Made by a program: the position numbers and the translations under genes | Assembly: GCF_020164455.1 (NCBI RefSeq) | Contig: NZ_JAIQWW010000019.1 | Location: 62,001-126,000 of the forward strand | From: Phyllobacterium chamaecytisi | GTDB taxonomy: Bacteria > Pseudomonadota > Alphaproteobacteria > Rhizobiales > Rhizobiaceae | Direction of reading: 5' to 3' | DNA length: 64,000 bases | Notes under the pieces: model-generated | Databases searched by the model: none | What the model saw: only the letters and a program-made list of their open reading frames with translations | Told to the model about the DNA's origin: nothing | In this document: one piece after another, positions 1 through 7,417 of the stretch | Position numbering within the stretch: position 1 is the stretch's first letter | Layout of the letters: every line of letters begins with the position of its first letter

Positions 1-276
1 GTCCAGCCAGGCCCTCTGTATCCGCGCGCCTTCGGCTGTATCGCCGATCGCCTCGATCGTGGTGACGGTCTTGCCCACCGCCTCTGCGACCGGCATGATG
101 CACGACCGCACCGGCATGCCATCCACATGCACGGTGCAGGCACCGCACATGGCAATGCCACAGCCGAATTTCGTGCCGGTAAGACCTATGGTGTCGCGAA
201 GAACCCATAGAAGCGGAATGTCGTCATCCACATCGACGGCATAGTCACTGCCATTGACCATAAGATTGTGTGACAT
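1..276 (-). CDS. (2Fe-2S)-binding subunit of a xanthine-oxidase-family hydroxylase, 3' end cut by window
   Basis: The first 92 codons are present; the gene runs off the left edge. The start ATG is at 276. The N-terminal half is a plant-type ferredoxin fold with cysteines at residues 39, 44, 47 and 59 ([10 protein letters not shown] and RSC), the usual spacing for the [2Fe-2S] subunit of isoquinoline 1-oxidoreductase or aldehyde dehydrogenase enzymes. The second [2Fe-2S] domain would begin where the window ends. In this family the subunit passes electrons from the molybdopterin subunit, normally encoded next to it. The substrate cannot be told from this fragment. Confidence 0.88.
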   Translation of the reverse strand, partial: MSHNLMVNGSDYAVDVDDDIPLLWVLRDTIGLTGTKFGCGIAMCGACTVHVDGMPVRSCIMPVAEAVGKTVTTIEAIGDTAEGARIQRAWLD

Positions 277-443
277 GTGAAACCCGGCTGACAGCCGTCC
301 CCGACTAACTTGCAGCAGTTGTCAAAAGTAGCCGAGATAGTTCAAAACGGCAAGCTTTGAGCTCGGATGCCTGCATTTTTACTTTGCCGTGGTCGGTCTC
401 TCTAAGTAGTTCGATGTATGCTATTGGCCAAACTACATGGCTA

Positions 444-1346
444 TCAGCGCAATGGAATCCACAGCGGGCTCTTCCACGCCTTCAGTTCATCGAGAAAGAC
501 CAGCAGTTTTGCCGGCAGATACCGACGGGTCGGATAGACCGCATGCACGAAGATCTCCGGCGATGACCAGTCCGGCAGCAGGCGGATGAGTTCGCCGCGT
601 TTGATCTGCTCGTCGCAATAGGTCGACGGCAAAAGGCCGATCCCGTGGCCACGATAGGTGAACGCGGCGACCGACTGGAAATCCCTGCTCGAGAGCGGTC
701 CTGACACATGCTGCTTGAGCGATTTGCGTCCGTTGACCAGATGCCATTCCGCCTCATTGTTACGGCCGTTGAGCAGGATGCACTGATGGTCCCTCAAATC
801 CTCCGGTTTTCCCGGGGCGGTCCGCCCTTCGAGATAGTCCGGTGCCGCGACGACACAGCGGACGCTTTTGCCGATCCTTTGCGTGACGATGGTTGAATCG
901 CGCAACTCTCCGAAGCGAATGCCGACGTCGACATTCTCCGCAATCAGATCGACGAAGAGGTTTGTGATGAAGAGATCGACCTCGATGCGCGGGTGTCTTT
1001 TCAGGAAAGCGGAGAGAAATTCATAAAATGGTTCCTGCCCCATGAGCACAGGTACCGAGATTTTGAGGAGGCCCTCCGCTTGTTTCTGCGTTTGGGTCAG
1101 AACCTGCTCGGCATCGAATAACTGGCTGAGAGGTTCGCTGCACTGACTGTAGTAGGCACGGCCCTGTAGCGTCAGCGTCAGCTTGCGGGTCGTGCGCTGG
1201 ATCAAGGTGACCCCGAGCTGGTCTTCGAGCGCGGAGACCTTGCGGCTGACGGTCGATACCGGCATCCCGAGCGAGCGGGCCGCGCGGCTGAAGCTTTCGA
1301 ACTGCGCAACCTTCACGAAAACCGCGATGTCATTCAAATCCGTCAT
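444..1346 (-). CDS. LysR-family transcriptional regulator
   Basis: A 300-residue protein of standard LysR length. Residues 1-60 form the winged helix-turn-helix (SRAARSLGMPVSTVSRKVSALE), and residues about 90-295 are the periplasmic-binding-like effector domain typical of the CrgA/DsdC-like group (VGIRFGEL, GIGLLPS). It is transcribed away from the SDR gene at 1471, with a 124-bp shared control region that holds a palindrome. LysR regulators usually control the divergent neighbour, so the SDR-RidA pair is the likely target. The effector is unknown. Confidence 0.92.
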   Translation of the reverse strand: MTDLNDIAVFVKVAQFESFSRAARSLGMPVSTVSRKVSALEDQLGVTLIQRTTRKLTLTLQGRAYYSQCSEPLSQLFDAEQVLTQTQKQAEGLLKISVPVLMGQEPFYEFLSAFLKRHPRIEVDLFITNLFVDLIAENVDVGIRFGELRDSTIVTQRIGKSVRCVVAAPDYLEGRTAPGKPEDLRDHQCILLNGRNNEAEWHLVNGRKSLKQHVSGPLSSRDFQSVAAFTYRGHGIGLLPSTYCDEQIKRGELIRLLPDWSSPEIFVHAVYPTRRYLPAKLLVFLDELKAWKSPLWIPLR

Positions 1347-1362
1347 AGACAGATTTTTGCAT

Positions 1363-1394
1363 AGATGGAAAATAGATTCCAGATATTTCCATCT
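1363..1394. promoter_or_regulatory. Probable LysR operator palindrome
   Basis: AGATGGAAA at 1363-1371 and its exact reverse complement TTTCCATCT at 1386-1394 are separated by 14 bp, in the gap between the divergent LysR and SDR genes. Position and size fit a LysR-type activator site. This is inference from symmetry and context. Confidence 0.5.
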
Positions 1395-1470
1395 AATCGC
1401 GCAATAGGGTCTCAGCCATATTCATCGGCAACAAGCGCAATTGCTGCGCTAGCAACCGATGGAGACTAAA

Positions 1471-2196
1471 ATGCCAACACCTAAAACTGTTATCGTCACG
1501 GGAGCCTCCCAGGGTATCGGAGCAGGCATCGTCAACGCCTTTGCCGAGCGCGGCTACAATGTCGTCGCGACTTCCCGCCAGGTAACCTCTTCAGATGCTT
1601 TCCGGGCTTCAGATCAGATCGCTGTTGTCGATGGCGATATCGGTGATCCCGAGACGGCAAGGCGCGTTGCAGAGACCGCAATCAGCCGGTTCGGCTCGAT
1701 CGATGCCCTCGTCAACAATGCCGGCATCTTCTACACCAAGCCGTTCATCGACTATACGATGGACGATTTCAGAAAGCTGTCCTCGACCAATCTCGAGGGC
1801 TTCATCCACCTGACCCAGCGGGTCGTCAAGCAGATGCTGGCGCAGAAGTCCGGCGGCAGCATCGTCAGTATCACCACGCCATTGATCGATCATCCGATCG
1901 CCGGCCTCTCCGCCTCGGTCCCTATGATGACCAAGGGCGGGATCGACGCGATCTCCAAGAACATCGCAATGGAATATGCAAGCGATGGTATCCGGGTCAA
2001 CACGGTCGCTCCCGGTGTGGTCGACACGCCTTTGCACAAGGACAATCCGAAGGACTTCCTGCGGACCTTGTCGCCGATGGCGAGCATTTCCACCGTCAAG
2101 GAAATCGTTGATGCGGTCGTCTTCCTGACGGAAGCTCCGCATATAACAGGGGAGGTGCTTCACGTCGATGGCGGCGCACATCTGGGCAAATGGTAA
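1471..2196 (+). CDS. Short-chain dehydrogenase/reductase with atypical active site
   Basis: A 241-residue Rossmann-fold SDR. The cofactor motif TGASQGIG lies at residues 10-17, with NNAG near residue 87 and a late PGVVDTP segment. ATG 1471 is chosen because GGAGA sits 5-9 bases upstream; an in-frame ATG at 1459 overlaps that ribosome site. The position of the catalytic tyrosine in the usual YxxxK motif is not tyrosine: the segment reads SVPMMTKGG, so proline stands four residues before the lysine. It may be a reductase with altered chemistry or a non-catalytic member. Its stop overlaps the RidA start, so the two are probably co-translated. Confidence 0.9.
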   Translation: MPTPKTVIVTGASQGIGAGIVNAFAERGYNVVATSRQVTSSDAFRASDQIAVVDGDIGDPETARRVAETAISRFGSIDALVNNAGIFYTKPFIDYTMDDFRKLSSTNLEGFIHLTQRVVKQMLAQKSGGSIVSITTPLIDHPIAGLSASVPMMTKGGIDAISKNIAMEYASDGIRVNTVAPGVVDTPLHKDNPKDFLRTLSPMASISTVKEIVDAVVFLTEAPHITGEVLHVDGGAHLGKW

Positions 2197-2678
2197 ACCT
2201 GGTGAAAGCATCGGCAGCCGGTGCAGAACAGCGGCTGCAGGAACTGGGCATCACGCTCCCGCCTCCGCCGACGCCGTTCGGCGCCTATGTGGAAGCCGTG
2301 ACGATCGGCAACCTCGTCTTCTTCAGCGGGATGTTGCCTGTCATCGACCGCAAGCCCCAGTTCATCGGACGCGTTGGGGGTGAACTCACCGCCGAGGACG
2401 GCCGCAAGGCCGCGGAAGTGGCTACGCTGAGCGCACTGTCGGCCGTGAGAGCCCATCTTGGCTCTCTCGACAAGGTAAAGGCCATCGCAAAACTTGGCGT
2501 CTACATCGCCACCGAAGGTGATTTCAGAGATCATCCGAAAGTCGCGGACGGAGCGTCCGAGCTGCTGCTTGAGGTCTTCGGAGAGGATAAGCTGTCCGGC
2601 CGCGTGGTGCTCGGCGTTGCAAGCCTGCCCCTCGGCCTGCCGATCGAGATTGAACTCGTCGTCGAAGTAGAGGCTTGA
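2190..2678 (+). CDS. RidA/YjgF-family protein
   Basis: A 162-residue member of the RidA (YjgF/L-PSP) family; members with the conserved arginine hydrolyse reactive enamine/imine intermediates. The C-terminal signature is intact, with arginine in GRVVLGVASLP followed by a P-I-E-I-E stretch. The protein is longer than the 130-residue core family, with about 25 extra N-terminal residues. The start codon lies inside the stop region of the SDR gene (ATGGTAA overlap), indicating translational coupling. The pairing suggests removal of a reactive intermediate made by, or alongside, the SDR. Confidence 0.9.
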   Translation: MVNLVKASAAGAEQRLQELGITLPPPPTPFGAYVEAVTIGNLVFFSGMLPVIDRKPQFIGRVGGELTAEDGRKAAEVATLSALSAVRAHLGSLDKVKAIAKLGVYIATEGDFRDHPKVADGASELLLEVFGEDKLSGRVVLGVASLPLGLPIEIELVVEVEA

Positions 2679-2685
2679 ATGGGTG

Positions 2686-2709
2686 GCCCACCACGAGGGA
2701 GTGGTGGGC
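2686..2709 (+). terminator. Strong stem-loop after the RidA gene (no U-tract)
   Basis: A perfect 9-bp stem, GCCCACCAC / GTGGTGGGC, encloses a GAGGGA loop and starts 8 bases after the RidA stop. No T-run follows, so it may stabilise the mRNA 3' end or assist Rho-dependent stopping rather than act as a classical terminator. Confidence 0.4.
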
Positions 2710-2909
2710 TGCTCCCGCTGGTCTCCTGGCCAAAATTCATTCAAACATTCGTCGCTGCATAAACGGGTTGGTAACCAACATTCTTCATTGTCCATAAAGT
2801 CAGCATGACGGCGTGAACCAGGTTTTACGTCTTGTGGCCTCAGTTTTGCCACGGGAATAGGGTTTGCGCAGGCTGACGCGTTGGTGTCCAAGCGTGGGTT
2901 GCGTGTATC

Positions 2910-4178
2910 ATGGGGTTTGCAGTCAGATCCGCCAGGGGCTTTGCGCCTTCTGGCGAGAGGGGCCGTTTTCGTGGCCGCCGTTTGCTGTCCGCTGGCTTGC
3001 TTGCGGGCGTCAGTGCCGTGGCTTCTCTCGGCGCGCTCGCCGCGGTGGCAACCATGCAAGGCGCTTTCGGCTCCCACGCGGCGGGTAGCGGCGCCTTCAG
3101 TCAGGCAGAGCGGGCGTTTTCGTCGCGTTCGATCGCGCTCGTCAGCCCCTCGGATACTTTACCCAAAACGTCGAAATTTCCGCGCGTGCCGGAGCTGAAA
3201 CACACGGCCTGGCAGGTCAGCACGATGGACGAAGGCTCGGTGATTTTACCGACCGGAGAGATCAGCGTCATCGCGCAGCCAAAGCCCAAGGTGGTGGCTG
3301 CCGTGCATCATCCTTTGGCCGCCGAGACGTTCGGTGCGCGTTTTGATGTGGTGCGGGCAGGACCCTTGGCCGAAGATGTCTTTGGTGCCCGCGCTTCGGG
3401 TGTCGATACGATGCAGGTCGCCTCGATCCAGACCTACACCGCTTTTGACGCAGAGCCGCCTGTTGCTGCGCCTTCCGCCCCGGCGCCTTCAATTGCGGTG
3501 GCCGCCTTGCAGGACGCACCGCCGCCGGTCGGGACCTCGCCGCAGGGGCCGTTCAGCCTCGTGCTCGCCGAGGAGGAACCGGCCGCAGAGGATGATATCG
3601 CTGCGGTGCCGCTGCCAGGGATAAGGCCGCGCCGGCCGGCAGACGATGTGCTCTTGCCGTCGACGAAAGCCTTGAAGCGCGCCGCCCCGCAAATGCTGGC
3701 CTATGCGCCGCAGGACAATGCCATTCAGGATAATGCGCCAAGCTACAGACCTGCGCCGCTTTTTGCTTCACGCGGTCGCACGGCCATCTACAGCATCGAG
3801 GCGAAAACCGTCTACATGCCGAATGGCGAGCGCCTGGAAGCGCATTCCGGGCTGGGACCGATGCTCGACAATCCGCGCTATGTCCACAAGAGGATGCGTG
3901 GCGCCACGCCGCCGCATACCTATAATCTCACGATGCGCGAAAAGCTTTTCCACGGCGTTCAGGCAATCAGGCTCAACCCTGTCGAGCCGGGCAAGATCTT
4001 CGGGCGCGACGGACTTCTGGCGCATACCTATATGCTCGGGCCGCGCGGGGATTCGAACGGCTGTGTGTCCTTCAAGGATTATCGCCGCTTCCTCGCCGCC
4101 TTCAAGCGGGGCGAGGTCACGCAGCTTGTCGTGGTCGCGCGCATGCCGGGCGGGTCGTCGCGTATCGCCTCCAGATAA
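2910..4178 (+). CDS. Membrane-anchored DUF2778 (L,D-transpeptidase-like) protein
   Basis: A 422-residue protein with an arginine-rich start, one hydrophobic segment at about residues 25-48 (signal anchor), a long low-complexity Ala/Pro-rich region (about 120-290) and a conserved C-terminal domain from about residue 290. That domain has the DUF2778 hallmarks HSGLG, LFHGVQAIRL, His372 in LAHTY and Cys385 in SNGCVSF, the His/Cys pair used by L,D-transpeptidase-like enzymes. A periplasmic role on peptidoglycan is likely. Related domains occur in the Tlde1 effectors of type VI secretion, but no T6SS gene is nearby, so a housekeeping wall role is preferred. Confidence 0.8.
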   Translation: MGFAVRSARGFAPSGERGRFRGRRLLSAGLLAGVSAVASLGALAAVATMQGAFGSHAAGSGAFSQAERAFSSRSIALVSPSDTLPKTSKFPRVPELKHTAWQVSTMDEGSVILPTGEISVIAQPKPKVVAAVHHPLAAETFGARFDVVRAGPLAEDVFGARASGVDTMQVASIQTYTAFDAEPPVAAPSAPAPSIAVAALQDAPPPVGTSPQGPFSLVLAEEEPAAEDDIAAVPLPGIRPRRPADDVLLPSTKALKRAAPQMLAYAPQDNAIQDNAPSYRPAPLFASRGRTAIYSIEAKTVYMPNGERLEAHSGLGPMLDNPRYVHKRMRGATPPHTYNLTMREKLFHGVQAIRLNPVEPGKIFGRDGLLAHTYMLGPRGDSNGCVSFKDYRRFLAAFKRGEVTQLVVVARMPGGSSRIASR

Positions 4179-4180
4179 TT

Positions 4181-4195
4181 GACGTGCCGCACGTC
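4181..4195. terminator. Short hairpin between convergent genes
   Basis: GACGTG and CACGTC flank a CCG loop in the 34-bp gap between the DUF2778 gene and the convergent GYD gene. The stem is perfect but short and no clear T-run is present, so a terminator role is tentative. Confidence 0.3.
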
Positions 4196-4212
4196 CATTC
4201 CTTATCGGCAGC

Positions 4213-4506
4213 CTAGCCGAGTGATGCGATGATCTCGCGATAGGCTGCTTCGGGGAAGGCCTTCAGGGTCTTCGTGCGCACATTGCCTTTCATGCCAAGG
4301 GAAAGAGCGAACCGCGCCATGACCGCATCATCGGACGCCTCGCCGATGACCACCATGTCGTATTCGCCCATGGTGAGATAGAATTCCTTGAAGGAACCGC
4401 CCATCTCGCCGAGCAGCTTTCTGGCTGCATCGAGCCTTGCCGGCGAATCGCGTACGTTCTTCACGCCGAGCTCGGTCCAGTTGATCAACATTACGTAAGT
4501 GGTCAT
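4213..4506 (-). CDS. GYD-domain protein
   Basis: A 97-residue single-domain protein whose FYLTMGEYDMVVIGEA segment is the GYD-family core, a ferredoxin-like alpha/beta dimer fold of unknown biochemical function. A good ribosome site (GGGAGG) lies 6 bases before the ATG. It heads a run of small minus-strand stress-type genes (GFA, DUF899, SRPBCC), but each has its own intergenic gap, so no operon can be claimed. Confidence 0.87.
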   Translation of the reverse strand: MTTYVMLINWTELGVKNVRDSPARLDAARKLLGEMGGSFKEFYLTMGEYDMVVIGEASDDAVMARFALSLGMKGNVRTKTLKAFPEAAYREIIASLG

Positions 4507-4610
4507 GGCAAACCTCCCACGCGGTCCGGCTTACGCCGGAGGCCGCGAACTGATCCGCCCTCCGCCTGCAGCGACTATACGCCTGTTGCTGTTGGCCAAC
4601 AATCAAACCG

Positions 4611-5024
4611 TTACGTCGGCGGCATCTTTTCGAATTTCGGCAGGGCAGGGTCGAGGTGGTCCCATGCGTACCCGGCGGCAGCCCAGGAAACCAACTGTGG
4701 CTTGTATCGGCCAGGATCGTCGAGGCTCCCCGCACGCACAACGAAATAGTCCGGCATATCTGGAAGTGTCATATAGACCGGCGATCCGCAGGTAGGACAG
4801 AACGCGCGGGTTTTTACCGTTCCGTTGTCGCCAGTCGCGTTCCAGAGCCTCGCTTCGCCTTCAACCTTTACGCACGCACGCGGGAAGGTCAGATGGGACG
4901 CATGGCCGGTGCCGCTTTCATGCTGGCATTGGCGGCACTGGCAATCGAGCATGACAACCGGTTCGGCGGAAATTTGATAACGGATCGCGCCGCAAGCGCA
5001 TCCGCCGGTGTAGGCCTCGCTCAT
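4611..5024 (-). CDS. GFA-family zinc protein
   Basis: A 137-residue member of the GFA (glutathione-dependent formaldehyde-activating) family. Zinc-binding cysteine sets are visible: GCACGAIRY at the N-terminus, CQCRQC near residue 30 and FCPTCGSPVY near residue 80. Family members bind two zinc ions; only a few have shown activity with S-hydroxymethylglutathione, so the enzymatic role is not assigned. AAGGAGATT precedes the ATG. Confidence 0.9.
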   Translation of the reverse strand: MSEAYTGGCACGAIRYQISAEPVVMLDCQCRQCQHESGTGHASHLTFPRACVKVEGEARLWNATGDNGTVKTRAFCPTCGSPVYMTLPDMPDYFVVRAGSLDDPGRYKPQLVSWAAAGYAWDHLDPALPKFEKMPPT

Positions 5025-5091
5025 TCTAATCTCCTTTGATGAATTCGGGGATCGGCCGTGCCCGGGCTACCGCCACAGGCACGAACTTTGC

Positions 5092-5853
5092 TCAGTTGTT
5101 GTATTCGTCGTGGCGGCGCCACCAGACGTCGTTTTTTTCGTTTCGTCCCTTGGGTGCGCGATCGAGCCATTGATACATTGCCCAGATGCCGTCGACCCCG
5201 CGCGCATAGGCGGAATAGGTGTGATAGACGACGCCGTCTTCGAGCACGAATGCACTTATGCCCGGCCTCTCGCGTGCGTATGAAGCTGGGTCGGTACCTG
5301 CCATGCTCGCAAATTCCTTGGCCCCCTCAGACGCAACCTCGCCGGATGGTGGGAGCTCCTCGCGCGCGTAGTTGTATTCGATGGTGCCTTTTCGTTGTTG
5401 GTCTTCGGTGAATGTGACGTGGAAGTCCGGGTTGAAATCGCTGCCGAATGAAGACGCCCAGGGGAAAGTCCACCCCATACGCTGTTTGAACGCCTGCAAC
5501 TTGGCAAGCGGTGCCCGCGACACCGCGATGAGCGTTACATCGTGATTGGCGAGGTGAACAACGGAGCCGTTAAAGCCATCGGCGATCGCCGAACAGGATG
5601 GACACCCCGCTTTGTAATCGGGCCCGAACATGAAGTGATAGATGAGTAGTTGCGAGCGCCCTTTGAAGAGACCTGGGAGCGACGCACGGCCTTCGTCTGT
5701 ATCGAATTCATAGTCCTTGTCGATCTTGACCCATGGCAGAGCCTGCCTTCGCCGCGCGATCTCGTCACTGCGGCGCGTCAGCTGCTTCTCCTCCTCGAGC
5801 AGCGCAAGCCGGGCTGCAAGCCACTCATCGCGTGAAACGACCGGATTCTTCAT
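5092..5853 (-). CDS. DUF899 thioredoxin-like protein
   Basis: A 253-residue DUF899 protein. The N-terminal helix-rich part (LLEEEKQLTRRSDEIARRRQ) and the core with YHFMFGPDYKAGCPSC match the family. The CPSC pair near residue 80 sits where peroxiredoxin/thioredoxin folds keep their redox cysteine, and the C-terminal part (VYHTYSAYARGVD) is highly typical. An ideal AGGAGG site lies 6 bases before the ATG. A thiol-redox or detoxification role is likely; the substrate is unknown. Confidence 0.87.
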   Translation of the reverse strand: MKNPVVSRDEWLAARLALLEEEKQLTRRSDEIARRRQALPWVKIDKDYEFDTDEGRASLPGLFKGRSQLLIYHFMFGPDYKAGCPSCSAIADGFNGSVVHLANHDVTLIAVSRAPLAKLQAFKQRMGWTFPWASSFGSDFNPDFHVTFTEDQQRKGTIEYNYAREELPPSGEVASEGAKEFASMAGTDPASYARERPGISAFVLEDGVVYHTYSAYARGVDGIWAMYQWLDRAPKGRNEKNDVWWRRHDEYNN

Positions 5854-5871
5854 AGCTACCTCCTATGAGTT

Positions 5872-6121
5872 TAGGTCGTGAACTGGTATGAGCCATCTTT
5901 TCGGATACGAGGAGCAGAGGTGATGGCAATGTCTATCCATTTTCAAGCCTTTGCGACGATGTTGCCGGGAAGATGGACCATATCCTCCGGACGCCGAAAC
6001 GGCTGCAAGCTGCAATGTCGAACCGCTCGGTCGGGGGGAAGACCCCGCCCTTCACGCTTCTCCTCGCATCTTCTTGCCGTTTCAGGCGCCATTTCTACCA
6101 GATTTATGAGTTCACGACCTA
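5872..6121. repeat. 250-bp gap segment bracketed by 13-bp inverted repeats
   Basis: TAGGTCGTGAACT (5872-5884) and its exact reverse complement AGTTCACGACCTA (6109-6121) bracket the segment, which fills most of the 305-bp gap between the DUF899 gene and the SRPBCC gene. A 67-codon minus-strand frame (5943-6146) crosses one repeat and resembles nothing I recognise. The layout could be a small non-autonomous element or two copies of an operator. No target-site duplication was seen. Confidence 0.45.
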
Positions 6122-6158
6122 GATGCCTTTCCAACGTCTGATGCAATCGATCGTTGCT

Positions 6159-6644
6159 TCAATTGTGCTTTTTCAACGAGGCGTGTTCCGCTGCGATGGC
6201 GCCAATGCCGGGAACGACCTTCTTCCAGCCTGCGCCCATATTCCTGAAAGCAGTATCATTGCGCGGCAGCACGAAGCCTGAATGGACAAGGCGAAGGCGG
6301 GTGCCATTTTCTGCCTTGGAAAGAACCCACGTGACCACAGTTTCCAACCGCGAGCCATAGCCGACATTTCCCTCATGCCCGCCTTGCCAGGTATAAACGA
6401 GCCGTTCATTCGGCACCGCCTCCAACACCTGGCATTGGATGAAACCGTCCCACGCGCCGGCCGGCGTCGTTTTGAATGTGAAGCGCTTGCCCACGACGGG
6501 CTCGAACCCGCTTAGTGGCATCCCAAGCCAGCGCGTAATCAGTTCGCCTTTTGTCAAAGCGTTCCAGATTGTCTCCGGCGCATGCGGCAAGCTCTCTTCA
6601 ACCACGATGTCTTGTGTGTCGGACTTCAATGCTGCGTCTTTCAT
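6159..6644 (-). CDS. SRPBCC (AHSA1-like) protein, module 1
   Basis: A 161-residue START/SRPBCC-fold protein. The start VEESLPHAPETIWNALT and the W-G-G-fold strands (FIQCQVLEAVPNERLVYTW, TWVLSKAENGTRLRLVHSGF) are typical of the AHSA1 group, which forms hydrophobic ligand-binding pockets. Its ATG overlaps the last 4 bases of the ArsR gene (ATGA), so the two are translationally coupled. In this common pairing the ArsR protein controls a ligand-binding partner; the ligand is unknown. Confidence 0.9.
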   Translation of the reverse strand: MKDAALKSDTQDIVVEESLPHAPETIWNALTKGELITRWLGMPLSGFEPVVGKRFTFKTTPAGAWDGFIQCQVLEAVPNERLVYTWQGGHEGNVGYGSRLETVVTWVLSKAENGTRLRLVHSGFVLPRNDTAFRNMGAGWKKVVPGIGAIAAEHASLKKHN

Positions 6645-6970
6645 GGATCAATCTCCTCCAGGAGTGTTTTGAGATTCGCAAAGCGCTCGCGCCAGAAGAC
6701 GCCGTAGTGGCTCATCCAGTCGGCAAGCGGCGCAAGACCTTCGGGCTGAGCGCGGTAATAGACGTTGCGACCCTCAGGGCGCTCGGCGACCAACCCGGCC
6801 TGCTTCAGCGACTTGAGATGTTGGGAGATGGCGCCCTGTGTCACGCCACTACCCCGCGTCAACTCCACGACGGTAATCTCGTCGGAACTGACGACACGCT
6901 CGAATATGGCTCTCCGGGTGGGATCAGCGAGCGTGCGCAGGACAGCGTCGATGGCGGTGGCTTCAATCAT
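6641..6970 (-). CDS. ArsR-family repressor, module 1
   Basis: A 109-residue winged-helix protein. The family core LADPTRRAIFERVV and the recognition helix VTQGAISQHLKSLKQAGLV are clear. The metal-binding ELCVCD-type cysteine box of true metal sensors is absent, and the protein contains no cysteine, so it is probably not a metal sensor. It is first in a two-gene unit with the SRPBCC gene. A promoter with nested palindromes lies directly against the start codon, which suggests autoregulation. Confidence 0.92.
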   Translation of the reverse strand: MIEATAIDAVLRTLADPTRRAIFERVVSSDEITVVELTRGSGVTQGAISQHLKSLKQAGLVAERPEGRNVYYRAQPEGLAPLADWMSHYGVFWRERFANLKTLLEEIDP

Positions 6971-7012
6971 GAAAATACATTAGTAGATACTCATTGATTA
7001 GTCAATACTAAT
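6971..7012 (-). promoter_or_regulatory. Promoter with nested palindromes, predicted leaderless ArsR transcript
   Basis: On the minus strand TTGACT (7005-7000) and TAATGT (6982-6977) are 17 bp apart, and only 6 bases separate the -10 box from the ATG at 6970. There is no ribosome site, so transcription should begin at or beside the start codon. Two inverted repeats overlap the promoter: ATTAGTA/TACTAAT (6979-6985, 7006-7012) and ATTGA/TCAAT (6993-6997, 7002-7006), good candidates for an ArsR operator. Confidence 0.65.
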
Positions 7013-7087
7013 GATTTTGCGCGTTGATCGGTGATCTGCATCGCTCCATCGTTCAGCGTGAAAACGAAACGGCATGTAAGTAAATGC

Positions 7088-7417
7088 TTACGTTTCCACG
7101 AAAGCTCGAAGACGCGAGAGGGCATCGCCCCATTGCTGCGAGACACTGTCGAGATATGCGCGGATCTCGCCGATAGGCTCGGGCCGGAAAGCGAACTGGC
7201 TTTCCCGCCCAACCTTGCTGCTGATGACCAACCCCGCCTCTTCGAGAACGCGCAGATGCTTGGTGATGGCCTGACGGGTAAGATCCGTGCCAGCTGACAG
7301 CCCGGCGATCGAACGTGCTTGCCCGTCGCTGAGCTTGGTCAGCAGTGACAGGCGGGTGCGGTCGCCCAAGGCTGCGAAAAGTGACGCGGTATCGCGCCCA
7401 GGCGTTTCAATCAACAT
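7088..7417 (-). CDS. ArsR-family repressor, module 2
   Basis: A 109-residue winged-helix protein when read from ATG 7417 (MLIETPGRD); upstream in-frame codons lie inside the preceding gene. ALGDRTRLSLLTKL and LTRQAITKHLRVLEEAGLV give the ArsR HTH. It contains no cysteine, so metal sensing is unlikely. It is the second gene of its unit, overlapping the end of the SRPBCC gene by 11 bp, the reverse of the order in module 1 just downstream. Confidence 0.9.
   Translation of the reverse strand: MLIETPGRDTASLFAALGDRTRLSLLTKLSDGQARSIAGLSAGTDLTRQAITKHLRVLEEAGLVISSKVGRESQFAFRPEPIGEIRAYLDSVSQQWGDALSRLRAFVET

Noticed and set aside
5943-6146. A 67-codon minus-strand frame in the SRPBCC upstream gap
   Set aside because: It crosses an inverted repeat, has no ribosome site and matches no family I know.
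6641-7417. Metal-sensing ArsR repressors
   Set aside because: Neither protein contains a cysteine, so no thiolate metal site can form.
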